64,000 nucleotides of DNA from Pseudomonas fluorescens (GTDB lineage Bacteria; Pseudomonadota; Gammaproteobacteria; Pseudomonadales; Pseudomonadaceae): assembly GCF_001902145.1 (NCBI RefSeq), contig NZ_MRST01000025.1, positions 248,001 to 312,000 of the forward strand. Reading direction: 5' to 3'. The position numbers and the translations under genes were made by a program. Positions 8,180 through 17,664 of this stretch are shown here, piece after piece. The notes beneath the pieces are model-generated. The model saw nothing but the letters and a program-made list of their open reading frames with translations. It was not told the DNA's origin and did not search any database. Each line of letters begins with the position of its first letter. Position 1 is the stretch's first letter.

Positions 8180-11100
8180 TTGATCTCGGTACTTGCCAAC
8201 CTGGTGCTGGTGCCCATGGATCCCGCAGCGCCGAAGGTCGAGCGCATATTTGCGGATTTGCGTACCTGCCTGAACACCTTTGATAAGTGGGCCGACAGCT
8301 TTTCAAGTGGTTCGGCACTTAGCGTAGAGCAGGTGTTCAAGGTGGGAGAAGAGGTCGCGCTGGTAGCGCCGGTTTCTTCGAAAAAACCCAGTCGCACGGT
8401 CGCTCAATGCAAAGCCCAGGGCGGGCTGACCCTGGTGCATCTGTTCGAAAGCACGCAGTTCGTGCCTATCGGCAACACGCCCGTGATGCTGCAAGCCGTT
8501 GCACAGGACGGCAGCCCGGTAGGTGCGCCACTGCATCGGACCATTGGCCCCAGCGGCATTCTTGAAGTCAGCGACTGCAGCCGCGACCTGCTCTACCAAA
8601 TCACCTTTTACCCCAGTGTTTCCAAGGCTCACGTCCAGGCGCTGTATGCGTCCTATGAGACTGTGATTGCCGGGCTGGAAACGGATTTGCGCACGGCATG
8701 GGCCGAGCACTTCAAACCTCGATGGGCAGACTTTGCCAAAGCGCCTGCTTACAAGCGCAGTGCGATGCAGGGCATGGCCTTTGCTACCGGGCTCGGCAAG
8801 GCGCTCTACAACCTGTGGGACAACATCACCGAGCTGTACAACCTGCTCGCGAACCTCAAATCCAACAGCGAAACGTTGCTGAAGTACCTGTCCCAGGCCG
8901 AACTGGATGCACTGCTTGCACTGGGCAAAGACACGCTGGCCAAGGGGTTGCTGGTGCTCAGTGATGAACCGCTGTTGTTTATCTACCTGTCGGCGCTGGT
9001 GGCCTGGATACGCATGCTGCCGCCACCCGACCGGTATGAACTGCTGGGTGAAATCACCGGCGAAGTGTTGATCAATCTGTTGCTGATCTGGGCCACGCGG
9101 GGCATTGGGGTACAGCTGCGCCTGGGTGCTCAGATGCTTAGTGGCGTCAAATCCGGGCGGGCGCGGGCGTTGTTGGAGCTGCTGGCCAAGCAGGTGGCGG
9201 GGCCTCGGCTGGAAACCCATGTCGAGGCCGCCAAGCCGGTGTTGCTAAGCAGTGCGGCGACGCCGGTCAAGGCGGTGCCGGTGGTGCCGTTGAAGGCGGG
9301 CGACACGCTAGTTTCGAACCCGGTGCCGATGGTGCGCGACAAGACCCAGCGCACGACGTTGGTCCGTCAGGAACCTGTCGATGATGTGCCGGCCGTGGCG
9401 TCGAACCCGAAGGGGGATGCGGCGGCGCCTGCGGACAAGACGGCCACCAACGGTTGTCCGGTGTCGATGGTCACCGGGGAGGAATTGCTCACCCTCACCG
9501 ATGGCGTGCTGGATGGGATCTTGCCGTTTGAGTGGACGCGGCTGTACCGCACCAGTGCGGTGGAAGTCGATTGTGGGTTGGGGTTTGGCTGGAGCCATGC
9601 GCTGGCCCATCGGCTGGTGGTGTCGGGCGATTGGGTGGTGTGGACCGATCATGAGAACCGCTCGACCACCCTGCCCTTGCCCACAGTTGCTCGACCGGCG
9701 ATCACCAATAGCCTGGCGGAAGCGGCGATCTACTTGGGTTCGGCGCCTGATGAACTGGTGCTGGCCCAAGCCTCGCGGTTCTATCACTTTCGCGACGGTA
9801 TGTTGGTTTCGATCAGCGATGCGTATGACAACCGCCTGCGCCTTTGCCGTGATCATTATGGGCGAATTGAACGGCTGGATAACGGCGCGGGTCGTTCGTT
9901 GCTGTTGCGCTATGAGCTGGATCGCATCGTGGCGGTGGACTACCAGGTGCATCGTGCCAAAGGACGCGAGCCCTACGTCTGGGAAACCGAGCAGAACCTT
10001 GTTTCCTACGCCTATGACGAAGACGGACAACTGGTTTGCGCGACCAACGCCGTCGGGGAAAGCGAGCGTTATCGGTACGACGATCAGCACGTCATTCTTG
10101 AACGCCAACTGGCCGGTGGCGCGAGTTTCTTTTGGGAATGGGAACACGCTGGCAAGGCGGCGCGTTGCGTCCGGCATTGGGCAAGTTTTTCGCAGATGGA
10201 CACGCGTTATGCCTGGGGCGATGACGGGCGTGTCACCGTGCATAACGCCGATGATAGCCAGGAGGTGTACGTCCATGACCAGCGGGCGCGGCTGGTGCAG
10301 AGGATTGATCCGGACGGCGCCACGCACTTTAAATCCTACGACGACCAGGGGCGGCTGACCGTCGAGCAAGACCCGATGGGCGCGGTGACGGCCTATCAAT
10401 ATGACGACGCCGGACGCTTGGTGGCGTTGTTTCCGGGGGATGACGAGCCAACTTCCTACGAACATGACAACGGTTTTGTACGAGTTGTACGGCGTGGGGA
10501 GGCGGTCTGGAAATATGAGCGTAATGACCAGGGCGATGTTACACGTAGGACCGATCCCGATGGTGAGGTTACTGACTACAGCTACAACAAACACGGGCAA
10601 CTGACTGGGGTTTGGTACCCCGACAGCAGTTGTCATCGGTTGGTGTGGAACGAGCGGGGGCAGTTGCTTGAGGAGCAGTTGCCCAATGGTGGGATCAAGC
10701 GCTATCGCTATGACGACCTGGGGCGGCAAGTTGCCCGTGAGAATGAACACGGCGCGCAGACCGTTTATGAATGGGACAGCGTCGGTAGGTTGATTCGCCT
10801 CGTCTTGCCAGGCGGCGCCATTCGCGAATTCAGCTACAACCCCTACGGCAAAATCATCGCCGAACGCGACGAACTCGGCCACGTCACCCGCTACGAATAC
10901 GCCGATGGCCTGCACCTGATCAGCCGCCGCCTCAACGCCGACGGTACCCAGGTCAAATACCGCTACGACAACACGCGCCTGCTGCTCACCGAGATCGAAA
11001 ACGAAGTCGGCGAAACCTACCAACTCGACTACCACCCCAATGGCCTGATCCGCCAGGAAACCGGCTTCGACGGCCAGCGCACTGCCTACGCCTACGACCT

Positions 11101-13024
11101 CAACGGCAACCTGCTGGAGAAGACCGAATACGGCGACGATAACAGTCAGCTCATCACCCGCTACGAGCGCGACCACGCCGGGCGCCTCGTACGAAAAACC
11201 CTGCCCGATGACAGCGTTGTCGACTATACCTACGACCGCCAAGGCAACCTCCTCAGCGTCGAAGACGGCCACTGGGCCCTGGCCTACGAGTACGACCGCC
11301 AAAACCGCCTCACCGCCGAACACCAAGGCTGGGGCACCCTGCGCTACGGCTACGACGCCTGCGGCCAGGTGAAAACCCTGTGCCTGCCCGACAACAACCG
11401 CGTCACCTTCAACCACGACAAAGGCGGCCACCTCGCCACGGTCGAGCTCAACGGTGAAGTACTCACCTCACATCTGTTCAAGAGCGGCCGCGAACACCAG
11501 CGCCAGCAAGGCCAACTGCTCAGCCACTACCACTACGACGACCAACACCGCCTGCACGCCCACGCGGTAACCCAGCAACAAAGCCACCTCTACCAACGCC
11601 AATACGACTACGACAGAACCGGCAACCTCACCCGCCTGCTCGACACCCGCAAAGGCGAACACCTTTACCGCTACGACCCCCTCGCCCGTCTGACCCGCGC
11701 CGATCACTCCCAGGACGTACAGGAACGCTTCGCCCACAACCCGGCCGGCAACCTGCTGATGCAAGACCGCCCCGGCCCGGACATCGTCGCGGCCAACCGC
11801 CTGATGATCCAAGGCGACCGCCATTACGACCACGACGCCTTCGGCAACCTCATCCGCGAACGGCGCGGCAAAGGCCAGCAACTCGTTACTGAGTACCGCT
11901 ACGACTGCCAGCATCGGCTGATCAGCGTGACGAAGCCGAACGGCGAAACCGCCAGTTATCGCTATGACCCGTTTGGGCGGCGCATCAGCAAGACCGTGGA
12001 CGAAAAAACCACCGAGTTTTTCTGGCAAGGCGACAAGCTGATTGCCGAACACCATGCAGAGCGCCATCGCAGCTACCTCTACGAACCCGACAGCTTCCGC
12101 CCATTGGCACTATTGGAAGGCTTCGGCCCACAAGCCACAACGCCCTACCACTACCAACTCGACCACCTCGGCACACCGCAGGAGCTAACCACACCTGAAG
12201 GCGAAATCGTCTGGTCCGCCCACTACCGCGCCTACGGCCAGATCGCCCGGCTCGACGTAGGCAAAATCGATAATCCGCTGCGTTTTCAAGGGCAGTATTT
12301 CGATCCGGAAAGCGGGCTGCACTACAACCGCCATCGCTACTACAATCCGGATATTGGTCGCTACCTGACGCCGGACCCGGTGAAACTGGCGGGTGGGATC
12401 AATGGGTACCGGTATGTGCCCAATCCCACAGGGTGGGTGGATCCGCTAGGCCTAAATACATGCCCCGGTAGCAATGGATGTAAACCAACAACCTCACAAG
12501 ATAATCCAATTGAGCAGGCACGAGTTGATGAGGGACAACCGTCAGCACCTCAGACGGCTGGTGAGCAAAGACGGGCTAAGATAGAGGAGCTAAGTGAGGC
12601 GAATGCGAAGCGTCGAATTTTGGAATATGAAGAAAAGTACGACATGCATATGGTTGGCAAGCATGGACCAGAAGTTGAGTCATCTAAAGTGAGCCAGCGC
12701 TCAATAGATGGGAAAGATCCAATAACGGGAAAATTACCGCCTAAGAAAAAAGGGACTCCCAGCTCACAATTCAACAGTTGGAAGCTTCAACTTCAAGCAT
12801 GGACTAAAGCAACATCAAGGGTTGAACGAGGACTTTCGCGCTATACCGGAATAGATGGCAACAAGAATGATATTGTCCAACTAGAACTGCCAGGTGCTGG
12901 ACGTGGTTACAGACCAAACAAGACGGATCCGAACCATCCACATTTCAACCCTTCAATGAATGGTGCCGAAATGAAGTTTCGTAAAGACGGCACGCCTTTT
13001 ACCCTGTTCCCGATTAAGGAGTAA
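8180..13024 (+). CDS. Rhs/YD-repeat polymorphic toxin with variable C-terminal tip
   Basis: About 1600 residues. An N-terminal region without a PAAR motif (to about 420) is followed by a long series of YD repeats (e.g. 'YRYDDLGRQVARENEHG', 'YAYDLNGNLLEKTEYG'). The Rhs core end contains 'HYNRHRYYNPDIGRYLTPDP' and the cleavage-type motif DPLGL at about 1421-1425. Family knowledge: the repeats form a shell around a C-terminal toxin that is released in a neighbouring cell. The tip (about 1426-1614) is rich in Lys/Gln/Asn, and its DNA is visibly AT-richer than the core. It contains 'MHMVGKHGPEV' and 'GAGRGYRPNKTDPNHPHFNPS'. The His-rich character would fit a nuclease, but I do not recognise the family. 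The start is uncertain: TTG at 8180 or ATG at 8216, neither with a clear ribosome-binding site. Confidence 0.9.
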   Translation: MISVLANLVLVPMDPAAPKVERIFADLRTCLNTFDKWADSFSSGSALSVEQVFKVGEEVALVAPVSSKKPSRTVAQCKAQGGLTLVHLFESTQFVPIGNTPVMLQAVAQDGSPVGAPLHRTIGPSGILEVSDCSRDLLYQITFYPSVSKAHVQALYASYETVIAGLETDLRTAWAEHFKPRWADFAKAPAYKRSAMQGMAFATGLGKALYNLWDNITELYNLLANLKSNSETLLKYLSQAELDALLALGKDTLAKGLLVLSDEPLLFIYLSALVAWIRMLPPPDRYELLGEITGEVLINLLLIWATRGIGVQLRLGAQMLSGVKSGRARALLELLAKQVAGPRLETHVEAAKPVLLSSAATPVKAVPVVPLKAGDTLVSNPVPMVRDKTQRTTLVRQEPVDDVPAVASNPKGDAAAPADKTATNGCPVSMVTGEELLTLTDGVLDGILPFEWTRLYRTSAVEVDCGLGFGWSHALAHRLVVSGDWVVWTDHENRSTTLPLPTVARPAITNSLAEAAIYLGSAPDELVLAQASRFYHFRDGMLVSISDAYDNRLRLCRDHYGRIERLDNGAGRSLLLRYELDRIVAVDYQVHRAKGREPYVWETEQNLVSYAYDEDGQLVCATNAVGESERYRYDDQHVILERQLAGGASFFWEWEHAGKAARCVRHWASFSQMDTRYAWGDDGRVTVHNADDSQEVYVHDQRARLVQRIDPDGATHFKSYDDQGRLTVEQDPMGAVTAYQYDDAGRLVALFPGDDEPTSYEHDNGFVRVVRRGEAVWKYERNDQGDVTRRTDPDGEVTDYSYNKHGQLTGVWYPDSSCHRLVWNERGQLLEEQLPNGGIKRYRYDDLGRQVARENEHGAQTVYEWDSVGRLIRLVLPGGAIREFSYNPYGKIIAERDELGHVTRYEYADGLHLISRRLNADGTQVKYRYDNTRLLLTEIENEVGETYQLDYHPNGLIRQETGFDGQRTAYAYDLNGNLLEKTEYGDDNSQLITRYERDHAGRLVRKTLPDDSVVDYTYDRQGNLLSVEDGHWALAYEYDRQNRLTAEHQGWGTLRYGYDACGQVKTLCLPDNNRVTFNHDKGGHLATVELNGEVLTSHLFKSGREHQRQQGQLLSHYHYDDQHRLHAHAVTQQQSHLYQRQYDYDRTGNLTRLLDTRKGEHLYRYDPLARLTRADHSQDVQERFAHNPAGNLLMQDRPGPDIVAANRLMIQGDRHYDHDAFGNLIRERRGKGQQLVTEYRYDCQHRLISVTKPNGETASYRYDPFGRRISKTVDEKTTEFFWQGDKLIAEHHAERHRSYLYEPDSFRPLALLEGFGPQATTPYHYQLDHLGTPQELTTPEGEIVWSAHYRAYGQIARLDVGKIDNPLRFQGQYFDPESGLHYNRHRYYNPDIGRYLTPDPVKLAGGINGYRYVPNPTGWVDPLGLNTCPGSNGCKPTTSQDNPIEQARVDEGQPSAPQTAGEQRRAKIEELSEANAKRRILEYEEKYDMHMVGKHGPEVESSKVSQRSIDGKDPITGKLPPKKKGTPSSQFNSWKLQLQAWTKATSRVERGLSRYTGIDGNKNDIVQLELPGAGRGYRPNKTDPNHPHFNPSMNGAEMKFRKDGTPFTLFPIKE

Positions 13025-13026
13025 AA

Positions 13027-13446
13027 ATGCTATTTCATCCATCCTCCGAGCACATCCCTTTCGACGCAAGCCTGCGCTATTTCGTAGGAATTTTTGACAT
13101 TTACGACAGAGAAGACACAAAGGGAGAGGAACTGCACGCCTACAACCCTAACAACCAAAAAGATCGAGAAACTTTGATCCTAAGATACTGCTTGGACCCT
13201 TACAATGAATTCTCCCACCGCCACAAATATAAGCTGATGGAAAACTTGTCCTTCGCTCTAAATACTGAAAATTTTGATTTTAGCTCTTTCTTTGAAGACG
13301 ACCCCGATGAGTGTTCAACAATGGCCTGGGACGAAACAGAAATAGCCGACCCCCGGGGCTTCTTTGCAGACATTTATCGACTGGCCAACGAGGTCTGGAA
13401 AGACGACCTCCAAAAAGCCAGCCTCGAAGACCCTTCTACATGGTGA
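13027..13446 (+). CDS. Putative immunity protein for the Rhs toxin tip
   Basis: A 139-residue soluble, acidic protein with stretches such as 'DFSSFFEDDPDECSTM' and 'WDETEIADP'. It begins two bases after the Rhs stop codon and shares the low GC of the toxin tip. I do not recognise a domain. Position, charge and co-transfer with the tip are the normal signs of a cognate immunity protein that binds and blocks the toxin in the producing cell. No signal peptide or membrane segment is visible, so it should act in the cytoplasm. The function rests on context only. Confidence 0.7.
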   Translation: MLFHPSSEHIPFDASLRYFVGIFDIYDREDTKGEELHAYNPNNQKDRETLILRYCLDPYNEFSHRHKYKLMENLSFALNTENFDFSSFFEDDPDECSTMAWDETEIADPRGFFADIYRLANEVWKDDLQKASLEDPSTW

Positions 13447-13488
13447 CTCAGTCAAGCAAACGCAACGCTCAAAGCCACAAAGATCAAA

Positions 13489-13577
13489 TGTGGGAGCTGG
13501 CTTGCCTGCGAAAGCGATAGTGCAGTGATAGATTCTGCGACTGACACACCGCCTTCGCGGGCAAGCCCGCTCCCACA
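13489..13577. repeat. REPIN-type inverted REP pair (second arm family)
   Basis: Arms at 13489-13512 and 13554-13577 are nearly complementary (TGTGGGAGCTGGCTTGCCTG against a partner containing GGGCAAGCCCGCTCCCACA). This is the common Pseudomonas 'TGTGGGAGC' REP family, distinct from the 'TGTAGGAGC' family at 1519 and 25550. It fills most of the gap between the immunity gene and the convergent peptidase gene. Confidence 0.85.
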
Positions 13578-13649
13578 GGGATCTGCGTTTGCCTGACGGG
13601 CATTCCTCCCACATTCAAATCTGCTTCGTTCGATCATCCAGTGTTCTGA

Positions 13650-14879
13650 TCAGTGCTTGGACAACTCCATGATCATCCGACTCAACAAATAAACCCGAGG
13701 CACCACACTCTCCACCTCGGCATATTCCTCCGCCGTATGAATATTGCCCCCCACTATCCCAAACCCATCCAACGTCGGCGTGCCTACACCGGCGGACAAG
13801 CTGGCATCCGCCGCGCCGCCGCTGCCTTCGATGGTCAACTTACGTCCCAGTTCGCCATAAATCCCTTGGGCAATCGCTACCAACTTATCCGACTCGGCGG
13901 TCTGCGGCATCGGTGGCAGGCCGCGCTGCAGGCTGGTTTTAACTTCGGTTTCCGGGATCAATTTGTTGGCTGAAACCCGGGCCAGGTCTTTCTCGATCCG
14001 GTCGAATTCTTCCGGCAAGGCCGCGCGTACATCGGCCTTGGCGGTAGCCTGGTCAGGGATGACGTTGGTGCGGTCACCGGCCTTGAGCACGGTGAAGTTG
14101 ATGGTGGTTTTCTTGTCTTCATCGCCCAGCTTGCCCAGTTGCAGGATCTGGTGCGCGGCTTCCATGGCGGCGTTGCGTCCCAGTTCCGGGGCGACGCCGG
14201 CGTGGGCGGCCTTGCCTTTGACTTCGACCACGGCGGTGGCGCTGCCTTTGCGCCACACCACCAGGCCGTCGGCGGGGCGGCCGGGTTCCAGGTTCAGGGT
14301 CACGTCGTGGCCCTTGGCAGTGTTGCGGATCAGTTCGGAGGCGGCGTCGGAGCCGGTTTCTTCGCTGGCGTCGAGCAGGAAGGTGATCTGCGCGTAGTCC
14401 TTGAAGCCCTGGCTTTTGAGGACTTTGAGCGCATAGATGCCCGCGACGATGCCGCCCTTGTCATCCATCACGCCGGGGCCGTAGGCGCGGCCGTCCTTGA
14501 TGTGGAAGGGGCGCTCGGCAGCCGAGCCTTCCTTGAATACGGTGTCCATATGGGCCATCAGCAGGATCTTGGCCTTGCCGGTGCCTTTGAGGGTGGCGAC
14601 CACATGGCTATTGTTGGCGGCCTTATCCGGCACAAGCTCGATGGTGAAACCCAACTGTTTCAACTCATCCACGGCGATATCGCGCACTTGGGTCAGGCCC
14701 GGCTCGTAGCCTGAGCCTGAGTCGATATTCACCAGGCGCTCCAGCAGTTTCAGGGCCTCAGCCTTATACTGTTCAGCCTGTTGCTGGATCTGTTTATGAG
14801 TCTCGGCGCTGTAGGCCGGCAGGCTGAAAGACAAGGCCAGGGTGGCGGCCAACAGGGTACGCGGGAAGGAGAAGAACAT
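13650..14879 (-). CDS. Secreted M20 family metallopeptidase (carboxypeptidase G2-like)
   Basis: A 409-residue zinc peptidase with a Sec signal peptide ('LLAATLALSFSLPAYSA', cleavage near residue 22), so it acts in the periplasm. All expected M20 ligands are visible in order: 'MAHMDTVF' (His, Asp), 'GVMDDKGG' (bridging Asp), 'DASEETGS' (catalytic Glu and ligand Glu), 'NLEPG', and the final His in 'GGNIHTAEEY'. The small dimerisation domain lies between the two halves of the catalytic domain. Carboxypeptidase G2 members cleave C-terminal Glu from folate-like or peptide substrates; the substrate here is not certain. The start at 14879 is preceded by AAGGA at good spacing and begins the signal peptide. 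It is transcribed away from the Rhs island. Confidence 0.9.
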   Translation of the reverse strand: MFFSFPRTLLAATLALSFSLPAYSAETHKQIQQQAEQYKAEALKLLERLVNIDSGSGYEPGLTQVRDIAVDELKQLGFTIELVPDKAANNSHVVATLKGTGKAKILLMAHMDTVFKEGSAAERPFHIKDGRAYGPGVMDDKGGIVAGIYALKVLKSQGFKDYAQITFLLDASEETGSDAASELIRNTAKGHDVTLNLEPGRPADGLVVWRKGSATAVVEVKGKAAHAGVAPELGRNAAMEAAHQILQLGKLGDEDKKTTINFTVLKAGDRTNVIPDQATAKADVRAALPEEFDRIEKDLARVSANKLIPETEVKTSLQRGLPPMPQTAESDKLVAIAQGIYGELGRKLTIEGSGGAADASLSAGVGTPTLDGFGIVGGNIHTAEEYAEVESVVPRVYLLSRMIMELSKH

Positions 14880-14927
14880 GGACCGATCCTTGTTTTTTGT
14901 TGGAGGGTGCCCCGTCACCCTACCCCA

Positions 14928-15986
14928 CTAAACTGACCGCAACCAACTGCCCTGTACCGAACTGACCCGGTTGCGCCCGCTGCTCTTGGCCTCGTACAGC
15001 GCCTGGTCGGCGTCGTTGAGCCAACTGATGGAGTCGGCGTGGCTCGGCTGGTACGGCGCCAGGCCGATGCTCAAGCTCACTCGCAGTGTCGGGTCCTGGG
15101 CGTAGGCCAAGGCGTTGAAGCGACCGCGCAAGGCCTCCATCACCTCGGTGGCACGGTTGAGGGGCATGCCTGGCAGGATCACGCAGAACTCATCGCCGCC
15201 ATAACGGCCGGCCAGGTCGGTAGTGCGCAGGTTCTGGCGCAGCACCTTGCTCAGTTGGCGCAGGACGATATCGCCGGTCACATGGCCGTAGGTGTCGTTG
15301 ATGGTCTTGAAGTGGTCGATGTCGATCAGCGCGATGGCGGCACCGGCCGGGCCCCGGCGGCAACGTTGAAACTCGATGTCCAGATGGTCCTTCCAGGCGC
15401 CGTGGTTGAGCAGGCCCGACAGGCTGTCGGTGCGGCTCAAGGCCAGCAGTTCACGTTTGTGGCGGGCCAAGGTGACGGCCTGGCGGTAGCAGATCCAGCC
15501 CAGGGCCAGGGGATACAGCATCAGAATCGGCAGACAGGCATACAGCTGGGCCTGGGTGGTCACGGCGATAAACCCAGGCGTGAACAGCAGCAACGCGGTG
15601 CCCAGCCCCAGCGCCTGCGCCACCCAACCCGCGAACAGGAAGCGCGGCCCGCCGATGGCGACGTTGTTCATGCTCATCATCGACAGGGTGGTGACGCTGG
15701 GCAGCGGGTTGAAGTGCATCGCGCCAACCCAGAACCCACCGCAAAAGGAATCGAACAGCAGGCTGCGGCGTTCGCTGCGCAGTGTATTGGCCGAGCGCAA
15801 CGAGCATTGAAAGGCCAGGTGCGGCCACGCAAAGGCGTTGATCAGCATCCAGGCCCACACCCACAGGGAGGGGTTCAACGGATACATGCCGAACGCCACG
15901 CAAACAAAGCCGAGCGCCAGCCCCAGGAGGCGAGATTTGTACAAGCGCAAAGCGAGCGGAAGTCCTTTTCCTCCGACGGCTGGCAT
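14928..15986 (-). CDS. Diguanylate cyclase, MASE2-GGDEF (DgcC/AdrA-like)
   Basis: A 352-residue membrane-bound cyclase that would make c-di-GMP from two GTP. The N-terminal half has several hydrophobic helices with the look of a MASE2 sensor ('RLLGLALGFVCVAFGMYPLNP'). The GGDEF domain runs from about 185 to 345. It has an intact active site (GGDEF at 263-267), the metal-binding 'IDIDHFKTINDTYGH' segment, and an RxxD inhibitory site (254-257) five residues upstream, so product inhibition is expected. Known relatives promote cellulose or biofilm production. No cellulose genes are nearby. The start could lie slightly upstream, since the MASE2 N-terminus looks short. Confidence 0.92.
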   Translation of the reverse strand: MPAVGGKGLPLALRLYKSRLLGLALGFVCVAFGMYPLNPSLWVWAWMLINAFAWPHLAFQCSLRSANTLRSERRSLLFDSFCGGFWVGAMHFNPLPSVTTLSMMSMNNVAIGGPRFLFAGWVAQALGLGTALLLFTPGFIAVTTQAQLYACLPILMLYPLALGWICYRQAVTLARHKRELLALSRTDSLSGLLNHGAWKDHLDIEFQRCRRGPAGAAIALIDIDHFKTINDTYGHVTGDIVLRQLSKVLRQNLRTTDLAGRYGGDEFCVILPGMPLNRATEVMEALRGRFNALAYAQDPTLRVSLSIGLAPYQPSHADSISWLNDADQALYEAKSSGRNRVSSVQGSWLRSV

Positions 15987-16065
15987 GGCGGGGGCGATCC
16001 TGGGTGATTGCCTGGAGTCTAACAGGGCGACGTCAAATCGCCACTACCGCTTATTGGCTAATACT

Positions 16066-16698
16066 TCAGTGTGAAAACCCACGCGCCAGCATCAAGGCGA
16101 CGCCCAACAGCAACACGGCCGTGACCCGCTGCAACAACACCCGGCGCTTGGGGTTTTCCAGTACATGCTTGATGCGCTGGCCGAAATAGCAATACAGGCA
16201 GCCGCTGGCAAATTGCAGCAGCAGGAAGGTCAGGCCAAGGATGGCGATGTCCGCCGCCGAACTGTGTTCACCGGCGCCGGCAAACTGCGGGAACACGGCA
16301 CTGAACATGATGATGGTCTTGGGGTTGGAGAACCCGGTCAACAGCCCTTTGCCGAACAGGCTGCGCGCGCCCTCCACGGTGCCGGCGTTGTTGATCGACA
16401 CGCCGCTGCTGGTCCACTGCTTGTAGGCCAGGTAGAGAATATAGGCCACCCCGACAAACTGGATGGTCTGGGTGATGGCGAGGTTGCCCTTGATCAACTC
16501 CGAGAAGCCGACGGCAAAGATCAGGATCGAAATCAGGTACGACACACTGGCACCGACCTGCGCCGGGATCGAACTGCGCAGGCCGTCCTTCAAGCCCAGG
16601 CTCAACAACAACAGGGTCATGGGGCCGGGGCTGAAGGTCATGGTGGCGCAGAACAGCAAGAAGTAGAGAAACGACGACAGGGTTAACGCACTTGTCAT
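16066..16698 (-). CDS. LysE/RhtB family amino-acid exporter
   Basis: A 210-residue inner-membrane protein with about six hydrophobic helices. It has the family hallmark 'FSPGPMTLLLLSLGLKDGL' near the N-terminus, 'GKGLLTGFSNPKTIIMFSAVFPQF' in the middle, and a C-terminal 'LMLARGFS'. The family exports amino acids and derivatives by proton exchange. The start at 16698 places the family N-terminus correctly; the longer in-frame start at 16749 adds an unlikely leader. It is the third gene of an apparent operon (rubredoxin, isomerase-like enzyme, exporter) that diverges from a MocR regulator, so it may export a product or inhibitor of that small pathway. Confidence 0.88.
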   Translation of the reverse strand: MTSALTLSSFLYFLLFCATMTFSPGPMTLLLLSLGLKDGLRSSIPAQVGASVSYLISILIFAVGFSELIKGNLAITQTIQFVGVAYILYLAYKQWTSSGVSINNAGTVEGARSLFGKGLLTGFSNPKTIIMFSAVFPQFAGAGEHSSAADIAILGLTFLLLQFASGCLYCYFGQRIKHVLENPKRRVLLQRVTAVLLLGVALMLARGFSH

Positions 16699-16767
16699 GG
16701 CCAAGGACCTTGAATTAAGAGAACAACAGCAACGGGGCGAGCGCCTCAAGGGCCCGCCCCAGGCCGG

Positions 16768-17637
16768 TCAGGCGACGGCGATTTCGGTGGTCAGGGACTC
16801 GCGATACATCAATGCCAGGTCCGCCAGGGCGGCCTTGGCGGTCTGGTTACGGGTTTCGAACGCCACCAGGCCCTTCCAGTTGGTCTCGACAATAGCCTGC
16901 ACCACATCGGCGTAATCACAGTTGCCGTCATGGATGCCGAAGTGCTGGTCTTGCACGCCGTTGTTATTGCTGAAGGAAATACCCTTGATCAGGTGGTGGT
17001 ACTTGCGCACCACTTCTGCCGGCAGGCCGTTCTCGATGTTGGCGTGGCCGGCATCGAGGAAGAAGTACACATTGCTGTGGGCTTGCAGGCGCTCGAACAC
17101 AAAGGCGTATTCTGCTTCATGGGTAAAGATGTAGTGGAACGGCCGATAGTTGACGTAGTTGGACAGGTTCTCCAGGTAGATATCCGTGCCCTTGGTCTCG
17201 GCGTAGCGCGCCAGTTCCTGCACCGACTTGAGGTAATGCTCCAGGGCAACCTTCTTGGCCATCAGCACCATTTTCGGCTCGACGATGCAACCTCCGTGAA
17301 TGATCAACGGCGCGCCCAGGCGGCTGGCGATGTCGATTTCTTTCTTCACGTACTCCACGGCAGCGCTACGAAATGCTTCGACATCACTGCCCAACGGCGC
17401 CTTGAAGTTGCCGTGAAAAATCGGCTGGGCACCTGTGGCCGCGATTTGCGCCTGCAGGCTTTCGATACGCGCCTCGGTCCAGTCATCGACCATTTCGCCG
17501 AACAGGCTGCCGTCGATGTACCAGTGGGTGCAGTCACCTTCGATGGCGGTTTGCAGGCCCTTTTCGGCGCCCAGGTATTTCTGGTGGGCCACACCGGTGC
17601 AGAACGGGACGGTGGCGTTGATCAGTTTGCTGTCCAT
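16768..17637 (-). CDS. Sugar phosphate isomerase/epimerase-like TIM-barrel enzyme
   Basis: A 289-residue AP-endonuclease-2/xylose-isomerase-like barrel. The usual divalent-metal ligands are visible in order: Glu in 'DIYLENLSN', Asp and His in 'FFLDAGHANIE', His-Asp in 'GIHDGN', and Glu in 'VAFETRNQT'. A His in 'PLIIHGGC' completes the barrel mouth. The family covers isomerases, epimerases and dehydratases acting on sugars, inositols and related polyols, and I cannot assign the substrate. It lies 27 bases after a rubredoxin gene and 69 bases before a LysE-type exporter, in one direction, opposite a MocR regulator. Expression is therefore probably MocR-controlled. Confidence 0.82.
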   Translation of the reverse strand: MDSKLINATVPFCTGVAHQKYLGAEKGLQTAIEGDCTHWYIDGSLFGEMVDDWTEARIESLQAQIAATGAQPIFHGNFKAPLGSDVEAFRSAAVEYVKKEIDIASRLGAPLIIHGGCIVEPKMVLMAKKVALEHYLKSVQELARYAETKGTDIYLENLSNYVNYRPFHYIFTHEAEYAFVFERLQAHSNVYFFLDAGHANIENGLPAEVVRKYHHLIKGISFSNNNGVQDQHFGIHDGNCDYADVVQAIVETNWKGLVAFETRNQTAKAALADLALMYRESLTTEIAVA

Positions 17638-17664
17638 GGGGCGATTCCTTTCGTTGATGGCGTG

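Noticed and set aside
9308..11431. A 707-codon open frame on the minus strand inside the rhs gene
   Set aside because: It mirrors the repetitive high-GC codons of the YD repeats; the translation is low-complexity with no domain, and it lies wholly inside a clear Rhs gene.
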